Below, piece after piece: positions 22,725 to 34,210 of a stretch of 64,000 bases of DNA. This DNA is from Cladochytrium replicatum (Eukaryota; Chytridiomycota; Chytridiomycetes; Cladochytriales; Cladochytriaceae), in assembly GCA_025526935.1 (NCBI GenBank), contig JAHLKD010000001.1:310001-374000 (forward strand), given 5' to 3'. A program made the position numbers and the translations under genes. Position 1 is the stretch's first letter. Each line of letters opens with the position of its first letter. The notes beneath the pieces were generated by a model that had not been told where the DNA came from, ran no database searches, and worked only from the letters and a program-made list of their open reading frames with translations.

Positions 22725-25700
22725 ATGCACCTGCAGGCCAGACAACCGAATCAGGCCCTGAATGGGACCAGCAAAACAAACCGTGTGCAGCCAACACAAA
22801 CATCATCTAAAGTGCGGAGCAATAGAAAACCTGCGACTAATTCACAGAAGGGGATCGATTTGCAATACTCACCTGTTCTTGCAGCAAGTTACCCGGTTCC
22901 TACCAAAAGCGAGCGATCAACAACCGAAAGAAAAAAGAATGCACCGCCGACTTTGATGTCGAGCGTAAGAGTCATATGCAGTAATCCAGTGCATCATTTG
23001 TCTGGTGAAGAATACCGAACGGAGGGGTCGCCGAAAGGCAAAAGGAGTGTAGAGCAACCGAAGTCTGTCTCGAAAACATCAGTTTACGAGGATGATGGGA
23101 TAATTACTAGAGCAGAGAGCTTCAAACTGAATCAACAAGCTGAGAAGTTAAAAATTGTGGAATCAACAGCTGAGAACAAAGCCGATGATTACCTGAAAGA
23201 GCTTCGCAAAAGATACGGTGTTGATTCTTCTGCCAGGCATCAATCTTACATGAGCAGCGAGCATAGATCCAAGTCAGTGTCTTGAAGTTTTGGTCTTCTC
23301 AATCATTAACACCAATTTGAAGGATCATACAGCCTTCGAACATCCAAGAGGTGAGTTCGCCCTCAAATATCCCATCAACGCAAGAAACTGCTACAGAAGA
23401 TATAATCGCTCAAATAAAACGAAGGTATATCAAACATAAAATGGGTAGATGTTGAGGTCTGATATCACCAGCACCGCGATATAGATATGGCCTTGACTCA
23501 AAGAATGCTCGTGATTCCCTCCAAAAATCTGATGTTGCCAATTTTTCAGGAGCTGTTGAAGAACATTTACATTTTGCGCAAAGCCAGCCCTCCAAACTCT
23601 TGTGGAATCAAACCCCGGATCCTCTACGACTGATTTTTCCTGCCCGCTCTATATGGGAAGATCCTCAACCAGTTCACGTTGAAGATTATGAATTTCTTGC
23701 GCCAAGGCTACAAAGTTCGCCTGCTAAGCATAATTCTCCCTTCGCAACCGGTATGGATATCCATAAAAGTGAAAAAGTACTCGAAGATCATCGAAGTGGA
23801 TTGGCAGATCATTACTCTGTAAGAAAGGCTGATTCCTGGCTATTGGTATCCCAGATGTTGAGCCCGGCTTTGGGTGATGCGGATTCTCCCCTCCTGTCCA
23901 CTGTCTGGAATGTTAGTCGGGAAGACTATGCACACGATATTGGCCACTGCCGGGTTGGTGGGCGTCATCACGATCGGAAAAGCGTGCAGAAGTCAGAGTC
24001 AGTTTGCTCTGAGTTTAGCAATGACGAGCAGTGCAGACAAGAGCAGCCAAGTCCTACCGTTGACACGCGAACGCGTAAACTTAGCAATGAGGGCACCTCA
24101 CAGTTGTGCAATACCAATGTTACTCAAAACGCTTGGTCAGACTGGGACCCTTTTCCAGTCCAGTTGGGACCCGCTCAGTTTTGGAAACCATGCACAGTTA
24201 CCCATGGCACAGGGAGTAAATCTCCCTCGCGAGTAATCGATTTAGTGGATGAAGATTTGCACGATTCTGGAATACCAGCGGAATCAACTAGCAGCGAGCG
24301 AAAAGTTCACTTCGCTGAGAATTTTGGCAGAACTTCCTTTCAATCCGAAATCTATCCATCCGAAAGACATGCGACAAGCTTGAAGTCTTCAAATGAGAGG
24401 ATAGAGAACTCTGTTGGCTTCTCGGACCGAGGTGGAAATATATCACTGCGTGATCAGTCTTTGGAGAAGTTTTCTCCTCTCAGATCATTCCTTGCAAGTG
24501 CCTCGACCTCACCATTTGGTACTTCATCATCATCGCCAGCTCGTCATGTGGTTATTCGGCCAATGAAGCCGCGAGACCCTCCCGAACCAAAGCCGACGAA
24601 TATTAAGCCGAAAGTTTCTCAAAACCTTCTACGATCACATAAACCTCTGTTCGATCCTTCGTTCAGTGCTACTCTCAGAGATGCTCGTTCAGATTTGGAG
24701 CACGTGGAGCGAACTGCTGAGTCATTGAGAGACAAAGAGGCAAGGATACTTAACGAGCGGTCAAGGGAACGATGGCTTCGTGAGCATTTGCCCGAAAATG
24801 GTTTGAATGAAACGTCAGAAGTTGTCTCTGGAGTGTCAGAAGCAGTCAGAACCGATGTTGCCGCTCCAAAATCAGTGTTCGCTGGCGTTGGCGTCGACCA
24901 CGAGAAGAATTCTCTTGGCCTCAAAAGCTTGAGCCACGACCAACTTGATGAGGATGGAGATAGTAACTGGAGAATCGATGGAGGTTTCGGAGCAGATATT
25001 TCCAAGGTTCCCTCGCGATCTGGATGGGCGTCATCGCAAGATCTGGACGCATCCGAACAGGGAGTCTATGGTTTTGTTCTACCCAGGCCACGTCCGTCTC
25101 GTCCACGTTACGAATGGCGACCAGATGTCAGCGAATCTGAAATTGCTAGCGACCGATTATCTGTACAGAACCTGGATCCACAGCAAATGACGCCCAAGAA
25201 AACAGTGTTGCGGGCTGTTGGAGCCACAAACACGAGCTCGATGGTTATCCCTGACGTCGAGCGTTCGGATCGCTTGAGAACTCCAGACATTCTTGTCACG
25301 TCGCATGAGCGATCAAACTCTGCAGATCCCTTTGGGGATGCTACTGTGTCTGCCCTTGACAGCCAAGGGCACTGGAGATGGCCAAGGTCACGCCAAGCAT
25401 CCCAGATTAGACAAACAGAATCGGTTTCATCAAAGAGCAATCAGTTAAAGGAATTCAATGGGGATCCACCGGCGTCCTCTCGTAGCTCGCCGAAAAGCTC
25501 GAGAATAACGAATTCTCCGAGCCCATCATCGTCAAGCTTGCCATCTCCAGGTCCAACTACGGACGATCGGGCCACTTCGCATGATTCAGTTTATGATTTG
25601 CTTCCGGCTAGTGGTATGCAGAGCTCTATTCAATCTTCGGCGTCGACTCAGGTGCCAGGCCGACCACCAGCGAGTGTGCAACGTAATAATATTAGTGCAT

Positions 25701-27787
25701 CATCCCCGGTCACGAACAAATTGCCTGTGCTAATCAGTCCGAAAGGAGAAACAAATTCAACAAAGGAGCCATCGTCCTCTCACAGTAAAACCACTTCAGG
25801 TAACAGAGTAGTTCCGGCGCATAAGGCAAGTCAGAATGTGAATCAGGCTCCATTAGCCAAGGATCTTGCAATCTCCCAGAAAGTTTCCAAAGATGAAGCT
25901 ATTTCGACCTCGGCCATCGCTGACGTAAAGATGAATCATCTTTTGTCCCCTCGTCATCAGGAAGAGGGGGTTAGGCCTGGAAATCTCCCTGAAACTGTAG
26001 TCAAGAGCTCGGACAGCTTTATGAAGCAAAAAGATCGAAGCTCAATTGGTCCGTCGCATTCAACAACTTCGCAAAGCACATCGAAGCGCACTTCACCGCA
26101 ACATCATCAGCCAGATGCAAAGGAACACGAGAGTAAGATTCTCAAAAACGATGATTTATCCCAGAAAACAGAGCGCAATGATTACGGGACGAGCTCGTCC
26201 CCAATGAACATCGTAGCATCGGAAAAGTTCGCTGCCGGAGAACAGAGTACTGGCCAGAACGTGCCATCGCTACAGCATATCCCGGTGGCACATTCGACGA
26301 AAGTGAATGCTGTCCAAAGATCTACTCCACCAGCAAGCTCACCGAATAGTTCAATCAACCAACCAATTAACTCAACGCTTTCTGGACAACCGATTGTAGA
26401 GAATGGTTCAATCAGACCGTCCCCCACGCCTGTCGCAACTGCTCCCAAAACGCAACACTTGGGGCAGCTGTCTCCTACATCCAAAGTTGGACAGGGCCAG
26501 CAAACTAAATCTATCACCAGCAAAGACCCGAACGGTTGTGCAATGACTACTCTCGCGGTCACCGCAATGCCCGATTCTGGTTCAGGTGCTTCCGCTACTT
26601 ACGAAACGCAACGCCCGTTCAGCAACGAGTGGAAGACTTCTCCGAAAGCCAAAATTGTGCACAGTCAGCACGACGCACCAATTAAGGAGTTTATCAATCA
26701 AGCAACAAAAGCTCGAGCGTTTACTTCGAAGACGGGTATGGACCTTGTGCCTTCCAATTCTCTCGAAACACACCTCTCGTCCAACAATGTTTCTCTGAAA
26801 GCCAAAGTTGGACAGACCCAGCAGGTCGGAGAGATTATCCGTGAGGAAGGAGTCAGTCGAAATGAAGCTAACCAGCTTGCTGCTGGTTCAGTTGTTTCTG
26901 CTCCTCTCCCTCTTTCGAGTACGCCGAGAACAGTAACATTGAACAGCGAGCAGGTTAGACAAGGTCAGGAAAAGGCCCAGTTCCCAATCGCAACCTCAAA
27001 TCCAACTTTGGGAAAAAGTCACAAGATACCGTTTGGTTCGCTGCAAAAGGATGGGTTACATGTTTCCCGAGGAAGCCGGGAACAATGGTTCGCAGCTGTA
27101 GACGAATTTCGTTCGAGCACAGACCACGTATCGAAGAACCTCGGTGGGATATCTGAGGGTCAAGCAGAGACCAGTCATTGGAGTCAGATGGCAATGCCAA
27201 TTGACAATTCTTCTTCTCCGAGATGTAAGCAGGGAGCTAGTACGTCGCTGAATTCGCCTGGAATTGGAATGCAGCCTTTACAAAGCGAAACTTCGGCATC
27301 CAATTTTCCAAAGCCTGCTCCATCAGGCAGGTCATTGCCGCAAGACCACATGCTGGCCTCCAAAACGGCTCGCAGTGAGACATCCTCTGCTTCCAATAGC
27401 TTGCCTCAACGGGCTGAAACGACCCAAAAGTATATTATGCATCATCCACCAATGCCGCCATCCCCGACATCCAATTTGAGTGATGCAACCCGGTCTCAGT
27501 CGATAAAAGTTCCGTTAAGCGACTCTGGTCGAAGTAACTCCATGTTTGGAAAGTCTGTTGATAGTTTTGGGTCTTTTGCGAGAAGCTCGTCTTGGTTGTC
27601 TGATCCTTTCGAAGACATTGACCCGGAGGATGTGGATTTGGATGAACTTGACCCAGAAGAGCTGGATGCATATGTATCCACCGACGACCACCTTCGGGGA
27701 CTTAAAGGTCGATTGGATCAAGTTAGGCAAGAGGCAGCGTACGAAACTCCTTTAATTTTTCCACGCAGTCGGACTAACAACTTTTGA
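22725..27787 (+). CDS. Large disordered protein, unrecognised family
   Basis: Model: 22725-23276, 23323-23350 and 23457-27787, in phase, 1,636 residues; an extra upstream exon cannot be excluded. Exon 3 is one 4.3-kb open frame. Composition is strongly Ser/Thr/Pro/Gln-rich with many SP/TP and SS runs, typical of intrinsic disorder. Two parts look structured: a charged helix near the middle ('DLEHVERTAESLRDKEARIL') and an acidic segment near the C-terminus ('FEDIDPEDVDLDELDPEELD') followed by 'LKGRLDQVRQEAAYETP'. No enzyme motif, signal peptide or membrane segment is seen. It could be a cytoskeletal or signalling scaffold, but no function is claimed. Confidence 0.7.
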
Positions 27788-27940
27788 TAACGTTCAGGAG
27801 CACCATCAACAAAAGGAATACATAGGCAAGAACGCCTACCATATTTCAATGATGGTCAAATGTGGAATGATGGCATTTACTCAGTGATTCGTTTTGTTAT
27901 CTACCCTTGCTAATTTTGGTATAATAGCATACAATCACAA

Positions 27941-29557
27941 TTATGCCAACCACTTCTTCAGCTGTTCAATTTGTGCCAGAACAGCGCTCTTTGACGTACC
28001 ACCGACTGCGTCCCGCTTCTCTACACTACGGCCAAAGTCCCACACCTCATTTACATCTTCCTCAAAGGCTGAGTGCAGTGTGCGCAAGTCAGCGACTGTC
28101 AGCTTGCCAAGGGAAGTTCCTTTCTCTTCGGCGAGACGAACGGCTTGTCCGGAAATGTGGTGCGTTTCCCTAAATGGTACACCTTTCCTGACAAGGTATT
28201 CCGCGAGATCAGTTGCCAGAAGGTCGTGGCTAAGAGCTGCTTGCATCTTATCTTTGTTAACCTGAATGTATGATCAGCGGATGTAACGTGCATATCATGA
28301 TGAGCCCCTACCTTCAGCGTGGAAAGCACTCCCGTCGCAATCTGTAAACACCCGCTAAGTGTGTCGTATGCGTCAAACATGGGCTCTTTGTCCTCTTGAA
28401 GGTCCTTGTTGTACGTCGATGGCAATCCCTTCAGTGTCATCATAAAGCCGCACATCTAGTAACACACCATGTCAGGTTCACCGCAGCAATTACCATGTTT
28501 TATTCCTCACGTCTCCGAAAACACGTCCCGTCTTTCCTCGAATGAGTTCCAACGAGTCCGCGTTCTTCTTTTGGGGCATCAAGCTGCTTCCCGTGCAGTA
28601 TGCATCCGCAAGACCGACGAATCCGAACTCGGCAGTGGAGTACAAGATCAGATCCTCCGAAAACCGAGAAAGATGTGTCATTGTCATTGAACTCCAGAAC
28701 AAGAATTCGGCGACAAAGTCACGATCTCCGACGCCGTACAGCGAGTTCGGCATAATGGAGTGGAATGATAGTTCCTTCTGCAGGAACGTGCGGTCGATTC
28801 GGAAAGGGTTTCCTGCGAGCGCCCCCGAGCCAAGAGGGAGCGAGGAGGTCCGTTCGCGGATCTGGATGAGACGGATGGCGTCCGCTTGGAAGTACCACGC
28901 ATAACTGAGAAGCCAGTGAGACCACAAGATCGGCTGTCCGCGCTGTCACGGACATTATCAATATCACCCCCATTTCGAAACATCGTTTGGTGAAATCAAA
29001 CCTGGAGGTGGGTGTATCCGGGGATTATGATATCTAACTCTGCGTTGGCTCGATTTACGATGACCGTGATCAAGCTCTTCAGGTGTTCAAGCAAGGTCTC
29101 TGTCGCTTCGCTGACCCAGATACGCATGTCCGTCGCAACCTGGTCGTTTCGACTGCGACCGGTGTGCAGCTTACCCGCGGTGTTGGTCCCAATGATCTCA
29201 CCCAGCCTGCGCTCGTTGGCAGTATGGATATCCTCGTCCGTCGGCTTGATAACGAACGTGTCCGACTCCCACTCTTTTCCTACCGCATCCAGACCCGTCA
29301 CGATAGCGTCGCGCTCTTTGGCGGAGATGATGCCAGACACGGCGAGCGCTTTGGCGTAGACTTGCGAGCCTTGAATGTCAGCCTTCCACATTCGTTTGTC
29401 AAAGTTGATGGAAGCATTAAACTTCTCCATAAGCGGGTCCGTCTTTCCTGTGAACCTTCCTGCTCTCAAAGATCAGCTTTTACGTTTGTTGTTGTGGTCT
29501 TGTTCCGTTCGCACCTCCCCAGGTTTTGTGATCGCCATTGTCTTCACCGCCAGCCAT
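27941..29557 (-). CDS. ARG4: Argininosuccinate lyase
   Basis: Five in-phase exons (29515-29557, 29002-29459, 28511-28942, 28312-28455, 27941-28261) give 465 residues, the standard length. Conserved blocks: '[20 protein letters not shown]' at the N-terminus, '[16 protein letters not shown]', 'GYTHLQ', and the fumarase/lyase superfamily signature '[10 protein letters not shown]' (residues 285-294) holding the catalytic serine loop, then '[15 protein letters not shown]'. It cleaves argininosuccinate to arginine and fumarate, the last step of arginine synthesis. The usual RAQP is RGQP here, a minor change. The ATG at 29557 gives a short exon 1 that joins smoothly at WGGRF. It shares a 176-bp divergent promoter with APS kinase. 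Confidence 0.97.
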
Positions 29558-29733
29558 GTTTCTTCGTACAATTGAGATATATGGGGGTGCTTCTTTTCAC
29601 TATAACGATGCGAGTTTGCGAGTGAGCAACGCCAAATTAAAAGTTTTAAAAAAAAGTTTTGATTCAAGATCAGATCTTTGGGTAGCGCCACAGGCAGAGT
29701 GTGCAATTTGTTGGAACACTTTTCACATATATC
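29558..29733. promoter_or_regulatory. Divergent promoter, ARG4 / APS kinase
   Basis: Only 176 bp separate the two start codons, so both 5' UTRs and promoters must lie here. An A/T-rich stretch with a run of eight A (about 29648) is present; no known activator site is clear. Confidence 0.6.
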
Positions 29734-30581
29734 ATGACGGCGAGGAACGGGAAGCCAGCAGACGAATCAGAACGTAAGAGAACCAGGGACGATCACGAGC
29801 AGAGTGGGACTGGAGCAAGCCCTGCAAAGAAGCAACCAACCATGGAGAAAGTAGCTGCACAGGTCGCGACAAACATCACCTGGCACGGCGGAAACGTGTC
29901 CAGGGAAGAGCGCGAACAGCTCACCAAACAAAAAGTGATTATAATGAGTTTGTCTTGATCTATGTCTGATCTCATAGTGTTCTCGTAGGGATTCACAATC
30001 TGGTTCACCGGACTCTCTGCATCCGGAAAATCCACCATTGCTGTCGCACTAGAGCACTTCCTCCTTGAACGCGGAGTTACTGCCTACCGACTAGACGGTG
30101 ACAATATTCGGTTTGGCCTTAACAAGAACCTCGGATTTTCGCCAGAGGACCGTACCGAAAACATTCGTCGAATCGCAGAGGTCGCGAGGCTGTTCGCTGA
30201 TGCGACAGTGGTTGCCCTCACATCTTTTATTTCACCCTATATTGCCGATCGCAACGCCGCTCGTGCACTCCACGAAGCTTCTGGCATTCCATTTATCGAG
30301 GTTTACGTGGATGTCCCAATCGAAGTCGCTGAGACTCGTGATCCCAAGGGACTTTACAAGAAGGCTAGAGCCGGAGAGATCAAAGACTTTACGGGCATCA
30401 ATGCTCCTTATGAACCCCCTCAGAAGCCAGAAATCCACCTGAGGAACGTGGATCTCAGTGTAGAGGATGCTGCCAAGGTTGGTCTGACCCCAGTTCTCAC
30501 CAGGTCGTTTCTAACAGTCTTTTTACTTCCTAACAGCAAATATATGACTACTTAGTATCAAAAGAACTTGTGACGGCGTAA
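29734..30581 (+). CDS. MET14: Adenylylsulfate (APS) kinase
   Basis: Three in-phase exons (29734-29934, 29989-30477, 30537-30581) give 244 residues. The P-loop 'GLSASGKST' sits at residues 75-83; '[17 protein letters not shown]' and '[20 protein letters not shown]' are the APS-binding and lid motifs, and the end '[10 protein letters not shown]' is typical. The enzyme phosphorylates APS to PAPS in sulfate assimilation. The first 45 residues are a charged Lys/Asp-rich extension not found in yeast Met14 (about 200 residues); it has no obvious targeting signal. The last exon is only 45 nt and was found by the conserved C-terminus. The stop lies 109 bp from the convergent BUD23 stop. Confidence 0.96.
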
Positions 30582-30690
30582 ATATATGTGTAGAGAGGGA
30601 AAATTGAACACCACTGGTCATTACGAGAACTGGTCGTGGAGAGACCACTTAGCCAAAAACATAAGAATCGTGAACATTTGAAAGGATTCA

Positions 30691-31894
30691 TCAGAACTTC
30701 GGACCACGCTTCCGTGCTGTGTACTTCGAGTCGTTCGCCACATCCGTATTTCCTCTCATGCGCGCGAGGTCCCTCTTCCGCTTCACCCACGTTCGATCTT
30801 TGGGGCCCCTTTTCTGTGAAGCTTTCGACTGTGATTTGCGTGTTCGCTCGCTAGAATGCACCAATTTAGGAAGTGTGCCAAATCAGCCTCATGTTGTGCT
30901 TACCGATGTGCCTCGTAGTTGACCCTTGCTCCATCTCCATCCTGATCATCCCTTGCGCTTGGCAACTTTGGTGCGGAAGATGGGTCTCCAGCGTACCCAG
31001 CAAACAAGCACAAGAACCACTTCTTCGCTTTTGGTGGAGTTTGGGTAATCCACTACGATACCGCCCGTGAAACCGGTTTTCATAGCAGACGAAACGATCA
31101 TTTCCACTTGATTTTGATCCTGAGGATAGAACTGGAACACCGCACGTCCTCCACGCTTCAAAGCACTGTAAAGCGTCTCAAAGAATCGCAATAGTCTCGC
31201 ATGCGGGACGTGTGTAGATTTGTCTGCGTTACAGAGCCACTGGATTACCGAGACACTGCAAGTTTGCAAACAAGCGTCCAGTCAGATACACACAATGGAT
31301 ATTACCAGGGTGCGGACTTTACCTAATTGCTCCGTCAAACGTCCCAGGCCTGAACCCAAGCCCTTGCCCAATATCTTGCAAAATTAAATCCCCGTCAAAC
31401 TCCCGGTCCAGCGCTACATCTGTCAGAAGAATGACGTTTCCCAAATCAACCAAATCAGCGTCAAACTGCTTCTCCAAATCACAAATCATGCTTGCCTAGC
31501 ATTGAAGGGCTAATGTCTAACCCAACCCACACGTGGCCTTCCTCTTCCAGAATCTCCGAAGAGAGGCCCGAGCCACAACCAATGTCGAGAAGCAAGGCCG
31601 GGCACATCTTCGGGGAGGTTCAAAAGCTCAAGCGCACGTAAGGTCATTTCAGTCTGTATAGACTGAATTCGAGTACTGTCAAAACCATCGATGATTTAGT
31701 ACACCTCCCCTTGTTGTTTTGCAGAAAAGCGGATGTATACTTTCGGGTATACTTCCTCGCTTCATCCTCATTGTAAAACTGAGAGTGCATGCGTCAGAAC
31801 ATCAAAAGATGCATTAACTCCCATGAGTTTCCCCATTTCACCCTGTCATGGCACTTACAATCTCCGGTGGAGCTGTGTGCTCTGGTCTTGACAT
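30691..31894 (-). CDS. BUD23: 18S rRNA (guanine-N7)-methyltransferase, with two +1 frameshifts
   Basis: Six exons: 31859-31894, 31741-31778, 31496-31675, 31323-31419, 30904-31255, 30691-30850; about 286 residues if the two extra bases are ignored. It begins '[12 protein letters not shown]', continues '[12 protein letters not shown]', has the SAM-binding motif '[10 protein letters not shown]', '[10 protein letters not shown]', '[15 protein letters not shown]', '[11 protein letters not shown]', '[10 protein letters not shown]', and ends '[10 protein letters not shown]'. All are Bud23/WBSCR22 signatures; it methylates 18S rRNA and supports 40S export with Trm112. One surplus base near 31598-31602 (before the SAM motif) and one in an A4 run at 31029-31032 (after 'YPNSTK') break the frame. 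Intron 3 (31420-31495) has a GC donor. Sequence error or a real pseudogene; all else is conserved. Confidence 0.85.
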
Positions 31895-32052
31895 TTTCAA
31901 GTAAGTCCTTGCGCACGTGAATCGATTTGTGACAGGTTTAATGAAACTGTCCGTGTGACTGGTTATTCACCAGTTTGAATATTTAGTGCAATGAATTTGG
32001 AATTATAAAAATATGAACATGTAGCAACAAATATATATCTTCCGGAGGTACA
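31895..32052. other. BUD23 upstream / tyrosinase 3' flank
   Basis: 158 bp, A/T-rich; must hold the BUD23 promoter and the tyrosinase terminator. Confidence 0.5.
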
Positions 32053-33849
32053 TTAGTCTGTCACCGAGTCTCCGAAAACACTCTTCTCGACCTCAACAAA
32101 TTTGCTCGAAATCCGCCCATACACATCCCAAATGAGCTGATCTTCCTCAACACTCCGTTGACGGTACCCTTTGGCTCTCTGGACATTGTGCAGACTGCAA
32201 AGACTCTCAAACCCATCGATCGAGTTCAGATACGTCACGAAGCGGTCAAACTCTCCCTCCACCGAACGCACGATTTCCTCATCCCAGTGTTTATTGTTCC
32301 GTCCCCAAGCTGATGGGAGAGGGTCCACTGACTTGATCTTTGAATCAAAGGACGGGCGGTCCCACGCTGTTTCAGACGAAGGAGGAGCAGCTCCAGGGAG
32401 TGAGCTCTCATCAAGTGTTGGAACTATGGCGTGACGATAGTGGTCTACCGTGCGTGCCGAATTGAGAACAAACTTTGATATAGCAGAAGGTCGTCCCAAT
32501 CCAACCAACCGCTGTTGTTGCGGGCGGTTCGCCTGTGGTCTATACGCAGGTTTGCGAACTGCGAGGTGCTCACGGAACGACGTGCGTGTACTCGGATCGG
32601 GTCTTTGGAATGGCATAGGTGGAATTATGGTGGGGAGCTCCCCGACGAAGTAGGGCGACTTATTATGTGCTGCATGTTGAGGGACCAACGGTCTAACTCC
32701 CGCCACAGCGGTAGAAGCCTCCGTGACACCTTCGATGATAGGCAATATTGACGGGGCGTACTCGTAACATAGTTGCTTCGAGTCAAGAATGTCACGAACA
32801 GTAACGGATTCGCCATTGATGTTGTAAACACCGAGATCAATGATTGTATCAAGTTCCGGAAAGTCAGCAACTCCAACATGCTTCTGCTGCCAAAGAGTGT
32901 AAATTCGGTCAATCTGTGCATGGTGAGGCTGCCAACAGTGTGTCAGATGCATGAAACATTTCGACGAGTAGAGATTGTGTTTACCCAGAAAATAGGATCA
33001 TTCGGACTGTAGTATCTGGCCATTGAGTTTACGTAATCCCCGCCAAGCTCTCCATGAACAGTGTTGTGCGCGGTTTCCATCTTCAACCTGAACTTTGTGT
33101 AGTCCGTATTGCTGATAATCAGGTGCGAATACAAGTCTAGCGATGGAAGCACTCTATCGGAACGGAAGTAAGCACACAGCGCGATCCAGAACTCCCCCTT
33201 GTACATACCCAGGATGCGATACTCGTTTGATGCACGAGGCTTGTGGAAGAGCACCTCTGAGATAAGACCAAGGTCCACTCGTAATACAACCACGCATTGC
33301 TTCGGGAACATCCGCTTCCTCCACTCCTCCCCCTCCAAAGTCTTTCCAGACTTGCGATAGAGTCACGTCTTGTGAATCCTTATTTTTCATAGTGTTGAGA
33401 ACACAGTCGATACAACCAACCAAACCAGCTCACCATCATCCAGTCCCAATACGGCAAACCTTTAATCTCAGGATCAACCCCTTGGATCAGCCGTTCAAAC
33501 ATCAACGTGTAGTATCGATGCCACGGCAAGAACAAATTCTAAGATTTCGATTCGGTCGTGAGTACGGCGGACCGGTTTTCGACTCACCACGACTTACAGT
33601 CATATGTGTGTCCTGTGCGACCTGCAGATGAACCTGAACAAGGTCTGTGTGGACAGAGTCGAGGCCCATTTTCGAAGGCTGCGCGAACAAGGTCTTAACA
33701 GCAGTGACGTACTGCTGCTGTTCTGCATCGGTCAGGGTCCGCCATTCCCTTCGAACGCTAGTCTTCGCACATGCGGCATCAGCAGCGGATGAGAACGCGA
33801 GCACGCCGGCGAGTAACGCGATTGTGATCATCGATATCGGTAAATTCAT
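32053..33849 (-). CDS. Secreted tyrosinase (type 3 copper phenol oxidase)
   Basis: Five in-phase exons (33598-33849, 33434-33538, 33209-33378, 32985-33153, 32053-32928), 523 residues. Residues 1-25 ('MNLPISMITIALLAGVLAF...') form a good signal peptide. An in-frame ATG at 33894 would add 15 residues but weaken it. CuA ligands: His74, His82 and His91 ('FLPWHRYY'). CuB ligands: His205 and His209 ('ETAHNTVHGELGG') and the HH pair at 234-235 ('IFWPHHAQID'). Also 'GLPYWDW' between them. Tyrosinases oxidise phenols to quinones for melanin or wall cross-linking. The roughly 290-residue C-terminal extension after CuB is Pro/Arg-rich in the middle; in fungi such tails often block the site until cleaved. 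No transmembrane anchor seen. Confidence 0.95.
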
Positions 33850-34210
33850 AGCACAGATAGTCCAAGCGGGCCGGATGGGACGTCGCCGAGTCATGTTGTC
33901 AGTCTGGCAGAGACAACGGCGGATCAAGCCACTGAGACATCGTGGAGCGTGTGAAATTCGAATATTCGTTTTTATGGATTGCACCGTTCAGAACACATGA
34001 ATACACTGACACCGAAGAAATTACTTCATTTGAACTACAGCAGAGAGGGACCGCCGCACAGCTCATTTCAAACACTACCGGAACTACCACCGCCAAACCG
34101 CAGCATGAGCTCTCGGTTGTCAAGTTTCACCTGCTCCATTACTGTCTTCAGTCCAATCGCAGCATTAGATGTTCCACCCTCTATTTTATAGATTTTATAG
34201 ATGTCAGGTA
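33850..34210. promoter_or_regulatory. Tyrosinase promoter region
   Basis: 361 bp between the tyrosinase start and the stop of the upstream BRO1 gene (same strand). No gene in it; no specific site recognised. Confidence 0.45.

Noticed and set aside
28490-29500. Several long plus-strand ORFs
   Set aside because: Shadows of the argininosuccinate lyase exons on the other strand.
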